Shown here: positions 58,449 through 64,000 of the stretch, in pieces
Layout: each line of letters starts with the position of its first letter
Position numbering within the stretch: the first letter of the stretch is position 1
The notes under the pieces: model-generated
What the model saw: only the letters and a program-made list of their open reading frames with translations
Database searches by the model: none
Told to the model about the DNA's origin: nothing
NCBI RefSeq assembly: GCF_000016545.1
Contig: NC_009437.1
Span: 2,309,394 to 2,373,393 of the forward strand
DNA: 64,000 nucleotides
Reading direction: 5' to 3'
DNA from: Caldicellulosiruptor saccharolyticus DSM 8903
GTDB lineage: Bacteria; Bacillota; Thermoanaerobacteria; Caldicellulosiruptorales; Caldicellulosiruptoraceae
Translations under genes and position numbers: made by a program

Positions 58449-59513
58449 CTACAATATTATTATTTCTTTCGTGGAGCCTGTTAAAATTTCGCATCCATTT
58501 TTCTTCACAACGACCAAATCTTCTATTCTTACACCACCCACCTCTTTAAGATAAATGCCTGGTTCAACTGTTACAACCATATTTTCTTTCAAAATTGCTT
58601 CTGACTTTGGCGAAAGTCTTGGAAGTTCATGTATTTCAAGCCCCACTCCATGACCTAATGAATGGCCAAATTTATCCATATAACCAAAGGAACCTATATA
58701 ATCACGTGCAATTTTGTCCACTTCAAGACATTTTATCCCTTCTTTTATAAATTCTTCTGCCTTTTGCTGAGCTTCTTTTACAATATTGTATATTCGAATC
58801 ATCGAGTCGTCAGGCTTTCCAACAAATATTGTCCTTGTCATATCCGACATGTAGCCGTCAAAGTTGCAGCCAAAATCTATTGTTACTACATCTCCATACT
58901 CAATCTTTTTGTTTGTAGCTGTGCCATGCGGAAGCGAACTTCTCTTTCCAGATGCTACAATTGGTTCAAATGAAAACCCTTTGGCTCCGTTTTTCAATAT
59001 AAAATGGTTAAGCTCTGCAACAACCTCATTTTCTGTTACGCCCGGTTTTATAAATTTTAAAATATGCTCAAAAGCCTTATCTGTTATTTCAACAGCTCTC
59101 TTTATAAGTTCAATCTCTTCTTCATCTTTCACAGCTCTTATTTCATCAATGCTGAAGGAAAGAGGATAAATTCTATCCCCTATCTTCTCTTTCATATCAG
59201 AAAATGTTGAAAAAGTAAGGTTGTATCCTTCAAAATAAAGTGAATTTATATGATTCTGAGAGAGAATATCCAAAATGGCTTCATAAAGCTTTCCCTTATA
59301 GTCGATAATCTCAAATTCACTTGCCTCTTTTTTTGCTTGTTCAACGTATCTAAAATCTGTAAGTAGGTATTTTTTTTTATCTCTGGTGAGAAGTAAAAAA
59401 CTCTCATCTCCTTTAAAATTGCTAAGATATCTCACATTTTCTTTTTTTGTGATAAATACCGCCTCTACTTTTTCATCCCTTGTAAAAACCTTTTCAATTC
59501 TCTTGTCAGTCAT
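58449..59513 (-). CDS. Xaa-Pro aminopeptidase (M24 family)
   Basis: 354 residues. Creatinase-type N-terminal domain and pita-bread catalytic domain with metal ligands in VTIDFGCNFDGYMSDMTRT, FGHSLGHGVGLEIHE and VTVEPGIY, plus GVRIEDLV. Removes N-terminal residues before proline. Follows aroQ by about 34 bases, the last gene of the aro cluster. Confidence 0.93.
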   Translation of the reverse strand: MTDKRIEKVFTRDEKVEAVFITKKENVRYLSNFKGDESFLLLTRDKKKYLLTDFRYVEQAKKEASEFEIIDYKGKLYEAILDILSQNHINSLYFEGYNLTFSTFSDMKEKIGDRIYPLSFSIDEIRAVKDEEEIELIKRAVEITDKAFEHILKFIKPGVTENEVVAELNHFILKNGAKGFSFEPIVASGKRSSLPHGTATNKKIEYGDVVTIDFGCNFDGYMSDMTRTIFVGKPDDSMIRIYNIVKEAQQKAEEFIKEGIKCLEVDKIARDYIGSFGYMDKFGHSLGHGVGLEIHELPRLSPKSEAILKENMVVTVEPGIYLKEVGGVRIEDLVVVKKNGCEILTGSTKEIIIL

Positions 59514-59547
59514 TTATAATATCCCTCACTTTTGTAACTTTTTTGGA

Positions 59548-59985
59548 TCAACCTAAAATCTCCTTTAATGCGTAAAGTGCAATTATATAGCTTTTTATAC
59601 CAAAACCAGAGATTTGTCCTACACATGCTGGTGCAATTACACTTCTTTTTCTAAACTCTTCTCTTGCATAGATGTTGGAAATATGCACTTCAATTGTTGG
59701 AATATTCACAGCTTTTATTGCATCGTGAATGGCATAACTGTAATGAGTGTAAGCACCTGGATTGATAATTATTCCATCTATATTTTCATCAAGAGCTTTG
59801 TGGATTCTATCTATTATCTCGCCTTCATGATTTGACTGAAAAAAGAGTGTATTTAAATTAAGTTCATTTGCCTTTTTTGATATTATCTCCAAAAGCTTAT
59901 TGTAATTTGTACTACCGTATATATCTTTCTCTCTGATACCTAAAAGGTTTAGATTTGGCCCATTTATCACTAAAATCTTCTTCAC
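59548..59985 (-). CDS. aroQ: 3-dehydroquinate dehydratase, type II
   Basis: About 145 residues. LVINGPNLNLLGIREKDIYGS with the catalytic Tyr, NPGAYTHYSYAIHDA and EVHISNIYAREEFR are characteristic. Shikimate-pathway step. GTG 59985 follows GAGGT at 5 bases; a GTG at 59997 would overlap the previous stop. Confidence 0.95.
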   Translation of the reverse strand: MKKILVINGPNLNLLGIREKDIYGSTNYNKLLEIISKKANELNLNTLFFQSNHEGEIIDRIHKALDENIDGIIINPGAYTHYSYAIHDAIKAVNIPTIEVHISNIYAREEFRKRSVIAPACVGQISGFGIKSYIIALYALKEILG

Positions 59986-59993
59986 CTTGTACC

Positions 59994-60854
59994 TCACATC
60001 CTTTTTTCTAATATTTCATAGTAAATTTTCTTTAGCACAAGGGCATCTTCACTCATGTAATCTTTTGACTCACAGATGATGACAGGTTCAAGCTTTAGTT
60101 CAACAAGAGCCTCTGCCAACGGCTCAAAGTCAGGTTCATATTGCTTGTCCTCATAATTCCAGTGCTTCTTTTCTCCTTGTGATGTGTATTCAATTCTGCT
60201 AAAGTGACTGTGAAATCTTCTCATTCTCTCGTATCCAAGCTGTTCTATGAATTTTTTTAAAAGATTCACAAAATCCTCTTTGGTTTTTAACCCTCCACCA
60301 GTGAATGCATTAATGTGTCCAAAATCAATTGTTGGAAGAAGAAATTCGTCTATTTTGCATATCTCTATTATTTCATCAACACTTCCAAGATTATTTTTCT
60401 TTCCCATTGTCTCTGGACATAAAAAAATTCCTTCTACTTTCATTTCCCTCACCACATTTACAACTTCAAGTATAGCTTTTTTGGCAGTCTCAAAGGCAAT
60501 TTTTCTGTCAACCTTTGCACAAGACCCAGGATGGAATACAATCCTCTCTGCTCTCATTTCTTTTGCGACCTCTACGCACTCATAAATATATTCTTTAGAT
60601 TTTTGCAATTTCTCTTCCTCTTGACTGCCAAAGTTTATATAATACGGAGCATGGATTGACACAAGTATATCATACTTTTTAGCTTCATCTCCTATCTGTC
60701 TTGCCTTTTCCTTTGAAATGTTTACGCCTTTGTTGCACTGGTATTCATATGCCGAAAGCCCAATAGAATAAAGCCATCTTGGTACTTCAACACTCGATTT
60801 ATGCCCTGCATCGTAAAAGCTCTGAGAGTTACCTGCTGGTCCAAACCTTGTCAT
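59994..60854 (-). CDS. Endonuclease IV-like TIM-barrel protein
   Basis: 286 residues. AP-endonuclease family 2 fold: SIHAPYYINFGS, RIVFHPGSCAKVDR with metal His, LCPETMGKKNNLGSVDEI, IDFGHINAFTGGG and FHSHFSR. Three-metal-site residues (His, Glu, Asp, His) appear present. True Nfo repairs abasic sites; many paralogs have other roles. It overlaps aroK by 4 bases and aroQ's region by few, so it is translated with the aro genes. Whether it is a DNA repair enzyme is uncertain. Confidence 0.75.
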   Translation of the reverse strand: MTRFGPAGNSQSFYDAGHKSSVEVPRWLYSIGLSAYEYQCNKGVNISKEKARQIGDEAKKYDILVSIHAPYYINFGSQEEEKLQKSKEYIYECVEVAKEMRAERIVFHPGSCAKVDRKIAFETAKKAILEVVNVVREMKVEGIFLCPETMGKKNNLGSVDEIIEICKIDEFLLPTIDFGHINAFTGGGLKTKEDFVNLLKKFIEQLGYERMRRFHSHFSRIEYTSQGEKKHWNYEDKQYEPDFEPLAEALVELKLEPVIICESKDYMSEDALVLKKIYYEILEKRM

Positions 60855-61369
60855 CTCTTACTCTCCTTTGCCATATGAATTGAAATTATCTTTTCAGCTG
60901 CGAGCTCGGGACTTAAAATATCTGTGTTTATCTCAAAATCGCAGTTTTTATAAAACGGCATTCTTATGTTCATAAGTCTTATAATGTTGCTAAGTTTGTC
61001 ACCATTTTTCAGAAGCGGTCTTGTGTTATCGTCTTTTAATCTTTTTAGAATATTTTCAGGAGATGCATACAAAAAATAAATGACTCCATTTTTTCTTAAA
61101 AGATTTACATTTTCAGGATCTAAAACAACTCCTCCACCTGTTGATATAACAACGTTTTCAAGTTTTGAAACTCTTTCAATAACTCTTTTTTCGCATTCTC
61201 TAAATTTTTTCTCACCATGTATTTCGAATATCTGGTCAATTGTCAACTTAAACTCTTTTATTATCTCAGAGTCGGTGTCAACAAGATCAATATTCAATTT
61301 TTCTGCAACTAATCTCCCTATAGTTGTCTTGCCACTTCCCATAAAGCCTGTTAGGACAATATTTTTCAT
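60851..61369 (-). CDS. aroK: Shikimate kinase
   Basis: 172 residues. Walker A LTGFMGSGKTTIGR, the shikimate-binding DTDSEI and STGGGVVLDPEN, and the lid DDNTRPLL. Feeds chorismate toward the trp operon next door. First gene of this minus-strand unit. Confidence 0.95.
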   Translation of the reverse strand: MKNIVLTGFMGSGKTTIGRLVAEKLNIDLVDTDSEIIKEFKLTIDQIFEIHGEKKFRECEKRVIERVSKLENVVISTGGGVVLDPENVNLLRKNGVIYFLYASPENILKRLKDDNTRPLLKNGDKLSNIIRLMNIRMPFYKNCDFEINTDILSPELAAEKIISIHMAKESKR

Positions 61370-61450
61370 TTTAATATACCTTTCCTTTTTAATAGGTGGT
61401 GTGAAAGTTTGTATTTATTATACCATAAAATCTTTACATTGAAAAAATAA

Positions 61451-61480
61451 AAAGACCATTCTTACAATCGAATGGCCTTT
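61451..61480 (-). terminator. Terminator downstream of the SH3-like protein gene
   Basis: AAAGACCATTC pairs with GAATGGCCTTT (one G-U), followed on the minus strand by T-rich sequence. Confidence 0.7.
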
Positions 61481-61505
61481 TAAAAATATTTTACTTTTCC
61501 ACTTT

Positions 61506-62348
61506 CTACTGAGTCTTTATAATCTCAATGCAGTTTATAAAATCTTTAAGCATTGCCCATCCTTGTAAGCCTTTTTCTGTTTTTATAAGGTACCAATCAT
61601 AAAGCTTATTGTTCTTCTTCGATTGGTCTTTGAACCAATTAGAAGTGTCGCAACTTACTATTTCTATCTTTTCTCCTTTCCTTGTAATTGTTAATTTGCT
61701 TTTTTGGTCTCTGTAAGAGTATAAAACAAAGGGTTTTTTAACATATGCAAAAACACCAACATTGTATAACTCCTGTGGAGAAAGTTTTAAGGTCCGTACA
61801 CCAGAAAGTGTCTGGTTTAAGACATATTTTTCTTTTTTTATCCAAAAGTCCATATTCACTTCAACAATAACTTCCTTATTTCCAAAAATGAGCGGTTTTG
61901 AATCTGAGCTAAGAAGTTCTTTAAGTGCTTTACCTCTATAATCTAAAATCACATACTTTTCACCCTTGTTTGAACTATAATGAAACAGAATTTCTTTGTA
62001 TTGATCACTGCTATCTATGTCTATTATTTCAGGTACAAATACCTGTAAAATATTTTCTTTTGGTTGATAAAAACTACTGTTTACACTCAGTACATACTTT
62101 TTCTGGTTTTTATCCAGCCAAACGCTTATTGTATCCACCTGCGCATCTGAATTCAAATCAACCTGTTGCTGGAAAACCAATTCTCTCTGGATATTTTGCT
62201 TTGCAGATTTTGAAGCTTTTTGAACTGAAGCCGGCAACTTGTTAAAATTTTTAGCGCTTGCTGCCATAAACAAGCTTTCGATAATAAGGGCTATTATTAA
62301 TGAAATTATAAGTAATATCAGAGCTTTTGCTATTATTTTCCTGAGCAT
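61506..62348 (-). CDS. Membrane-anchored protein with SH3-like C-terminus
   Basis: 280 residues. N-terminal helix (ALILLIISLIIALIIESLFMAASA), a Lys-rich linker, a central beta-rich domain with DLNSDAQVDTISVWLDKNQKK (VCBS-like calcium pattern) and a C-terminal segment WFKDQSKKNNKLYDWYLIKTEKGLQGWAML like bacterial SH3 repeats. Faces outside. Divergent from the sigma factor operon. Function unknown. Confidence 0.75.
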   Translation of the reverse strand: MLRKIIAKALILLIISLIIALIIESLFMAASAKNFNKLPASVQKASKSAKQNIQRELVFQQQVDLNSDAQVDTISVWLDKNQKKYVLSVNSSFYQPKENILQVFVPEIIDIDSSDQYKEILFHYSSNKGEKYVILDYRGKALKELLSSDSKPLIFGNKEVIVEVNMDFWIKKEKYVLNQTLSGVRTLKLSPQELYNVGVFAYVKKPFVLYSYRDQKSKLTITRKGEKIEIVSCDTSNWFKDQSKKNNKLYDWYLIKTEKGLQGWAMLKDFINCIEIIKTQ

Positions 62349-62472
62349 TCTCGTTCATCCTTTACATAATGTTTATCCTTCTAATTATAATCATACCCCA
62401 GTAAAAAAGGGGTATCAATACTAATAAGCAAATTTACAAGATTTTTTAATATTTTTGTAATCCAAATCACTT

Positions 62473-62498
62473 TGAACTTTTTTATATTTCAGAGCGTT
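62473..62498 (+). promoter_or_regulatory. Possible autoregulated ECF promoter
   Basis: TGAACT, a 16-base spacer, and CGTT. SigY promoters in Bacillus were described with TGAACG and CGTC and a 17-base spacer, from memory. The resemblance fits autoregulation of the operon by its own sigma factor. Confidence 0.4.
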
Positions 62499-62523
62499 TA
62501 ATTTGCAGCAGGAGTGATAGGTA

Positions 62524-63075
62524 GTGGATGAAAAAAGATTAATAGATGAGGCAAAAAAAGGAAATAAAGAGGCTCTCTGCAAGCTTATTGAAAGTAATCT
62601 AAATATTCTTTCTGGTTTTGTGATAAAGATGACTACAGACTATCATCTTGCCCAGGATGTTGTACAGGAAACTCTTTTAAAAGCTATCATAAACATAGAT
62701 AAGTTCTCACCAGATGTAAAGTTTTCGACATGGCTTATAAAAATCTCTATAAACGTATATAAAAGCTTTTTGAGAAGAAATAAAAGATATACCTACTTGG
62801 ATGGATCATATAAAGATTACATGCAGGACACAGAACATGCTGCCATATCAAATAGTGAATACAAGGACATTTGCAAAGCTATTTTGTCTCTTGATTATAA
62901 ACTCAGAGCTGTTTTTATTTTAAAACATTTTTATGGGTATAAATACAAAGAAATTGCCAAAATTTTAAACTGTCCTGTCGGTACAGTAAGGTCAAGGCTC
63001 CATTTTGCTATAAAGTTTCTGGTAAAAGAGCTTGAAAAGAAAGGAGTGCTGGAAAGTGAAAACAAAAAAGAGTGA
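62524..63075 (+). CDS. ECF RNA polymerase sigma factor, SigY-like
   Basis: 183 residues, GTG start with GCAGGAG upstream. Sigma region 2 (DYHLAQDVVQETLLKAIINIDKFSPDVKFSTWLIKISINVYKSFLRR) and region 4 helix-turn-helix (YKYKEIAKILNCPVGTVRSRLHFA). Followed by three small membrane genes and an ABC ATPase, in the order seen in sigY-yxlCDEFG of Bacillus subtilis, where SigY responds to nitrogen starvation. Confidence 0.85.
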   Translation: MDEKRLIDEAKKGNKEALCKLIESNLNILSGFVIKMTTDYHLAQDVVQETLLKAIINIDKFSPDVKFSTWLIKISINVYKSFLRRNKRYTYLDGSYKDYMQDTEHAAISNSEYKDICKAILSLDYKLRAVFILKHFYGYKYKEIAKILNCPVGTVRSRLHFAIKFLVKELEKKGVLESENKKE

Positions 63076-63457
63076 AAAAATTCAAGATTTAATTATTGAT
63101 AAATACTATGAAGAAATAGAGAATAAAGTTTCAGAAAAAATAGATTGCGATAATACTTTGCTTGAAAAAAAGTTGAAACTTTTAAAAAACAAACTTGAGC
63201 CTATGAATAAACTTCCTTTGGTGAAGATAGATATCCAGAAAGTCATTGAAGATGCAATAGAAGCAAAAGTCAAAAAGCAGGAAAAGGTTAATCTTCTACT
63301 ATTTTTGCTTTTGAGTTTTCTTATTTTTTCCGTTTATATTTTGTTAATTAACATCAATGGTTTTGGATTTTTCATAAGGCTTCAGATACTTTTCGAAACG
63401 CTGTTACCATGGATTTTGATCCCTGCTTCATTGATATTCTCAAAAGGAAAGGTGTGA
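63056..63457 (+). CDS. YxlC-like putative anti-sigma factor
   Basis: 133 residues from GTG 63056 (VKTKKSEKIQ), which has AAGGAG nine bases upstream and overlaps the sigma gene by 20. A charged soluble half (ENKVSEKIDCDNTLLEKKLKLL) precedes two membrane helices (VNLLLFLLLSFLIFSVYILLI; LLPWILIPASLIF). Position and layout, not sequence, suggest it holds the sigma factor at the membrane. Confidence 0.65.
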   Translation: MKTKKSEKIQDLIIDKYYEEIENKVSEKIDCDNTLLEKKLKLLKNKLEPMNKLPLVKIDIQKVIEDAIEAKVKKQEKVNLLLFLLLSFLIFSVYILLININGFGFFIRLQILFETLLPWILIPASLIFSKGKV

Positions 63458-63461
63458 GAAC

Positions 63462-63755
63462 ATGAAGATTAATAAAACATTGATATTTTTCATTACTGCT
63501 ATCGCTTATCTGAGTTTTTTGCTTTTTTTAGTCCAGCAGTTTTCTGATGAGAAAATATCACTGGGTCTTTTAATAATTTTATTTACCCTGTTGATGGCTC
63601 AGGCTGTATACATATTCTTCGATGCTAAAAACAAAAGCGAAAAATACTATTTTCTTTGGGGGCTATTTGGACTTCTTAATTTCCCCAGCAGTCTTATAAT
63701 ATATCTTCTTATCACGAGGGTAATTCTAAAAGATAAAAATAGAAAAACTTACTGA
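63462..63755 (+). CDS. YxlD-like small membrane protein
   Basis: 97 residues with three hydrophobic segments (LIFFITAIAYLSFLLFLV, LGLLIILFTLLMAQAVYIFF, FLWGLFGLLNFPSSLIIYLL). It starts five bases after the previous gene. Likely part of the sigma factor control complex, by analogy to yxlD. Confidence 0.65.
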   Translation: MKINKTLIFFITAIAYLSFLLFLVQQFSDEKISLGLLIILFTLLMAQAVYIFFDAKNKSEKYYFLWGLFGLLNFPSSLIIYLLITRVILKDKNRKTY

Positions 63756-63771
63756 AAAGGAGTGTTTTGGA

Positions 63772-63978
63772 ATGTTCGGAAATATGAATATGGAAGAAAT
63801 GCTAAAATTACTTGCACCTTTAATTGTTCTGCAGTTTGCTCTTATGGTTTTCTGTCTTCTTAAGTTGAAAAGCGACAAAGTAAAATATTTGCCAAAATGG
63901 GCATGGGCGCTAATAATAATTATTTTCAACTTTGTAGGTCCTATAGTTTACTTGCTACTTGGAAGAGAGCGTGATTAG
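63772..63978 (+). CDS. YxlE-like PLDc_N domain protein
   Basis: 68 residues, two membrane helices and the PLDc_N-type ending (PKWAWALIIIIFNFVGPIVYLLLGR) found in short YxlE proteins and at the start of cardiolipin synthases. No catalytic domain. Confidence 0.75.
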   Translation: MFGNMNMEEMLKLLAPLIVLQFALMVFCLLKLKSDKVKYLPKWAWALIIIIFNFVGPIVYLLLGRERD

Positions 63979-63979
63979 T

Positions 63980-64000
63980 TTGCTGAAAGTGATAAATCTT
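63980..64000 (+). CDS. Start of a YxlF-like ABC ATPase (3' part outside window)
   Basis: Seven codons, TTG then LKVINL, a typical beginning of an ABC ATPase, one base after the preceding stop. The assignment rests mainly on gene order. Confidence 0.4.

Overview
The window is AT-rich chromosomal DNA of a Gram-positive, low-GC bacterium. The gene set (rpmG-secE-nusG-rplK-rplA-rplJ-rplL, a SigY-like ECF operon, a LonB-like protease, DUF6062 and DUF1858 proteins, many decayed IS elements) suggests a thermophilic member of the Clostridia, most like Caldicellulosiruptor. That assignment is inference; no rRNA gene is present to confirm it.

Layout. 1-4260 (minus strand): a decayed locus resembling the Bacillus yydFGHIJ epipeptide system, with a possible precursor, a radical SAM enzyme split by an IS, an M50 protease with two frameshifts, a small membrane peptide and an ABC ATPase running off the left edge. 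4840-9144: a truncated 5' duplicate of gltX, two secreted or anchored proteins (one caspase-like), then intact gltX. 9264-14984: tRNA-Leu, an IS481-like element, a TetR-controlled drug-efflux type ABC operon, and five more tRNAs. 15136-25242: YjbQ, nitroreductase, a frameshifted LonB-like protease, DUF6062, a P-loop/Asp23-like protein, ispD, CoA-disulfide reductase and a Ca2+-type P-ATPase. 25449-28985: a heterodimeric ABC exporter. 29573-33111: ribosomal protein and nusG-secE cluster with an L10 leader.

33293-41276 looks like the remains of an integrative element in the 3' end of tRNA-Thr. It has a tyrosine integrase next to the tRNA, an ImmR/ImmA pair, and a short copy of the tRNA end at the far boundary. 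The immA gene is broken by an IS110-family element, which is itself broken by an IS256-family element. The IS110 element retains a noncoding region with two paralogous modules that looks like a bridge RNA. One module partly matches the immA sequences on both sides of the insertion.

41393-51921: tRNA-Gly, DUF1858, a nucleotidyltransferase, a GntR regulator, ispE, tRNA-Ser, asnB and the carA-carB-argF operon. 51937-58333: a complete trpEGDCFBA operon preceded by what looks like a TRAP-type attenuator: nine NAG triplets at exact 5-nt spacing, an antiterminator match and a terminator placed inside the first codons of trpE. 58449-61369: aminopeptidase P, aroQ, an endonuclease IV-like protein and aroK, so shikimate and tryptophan genes are adjacent. 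61506-64000: an anchored SH3-like protein, then a sigY-yxlCDEF-like operon reaching the right edge.

The main observations for follow-up are the trp attenuator, the candidate bridge RNA with its fossil target, and the epipeptide locus that becomes readable again when the IS and its 8-bp duplication are removed.
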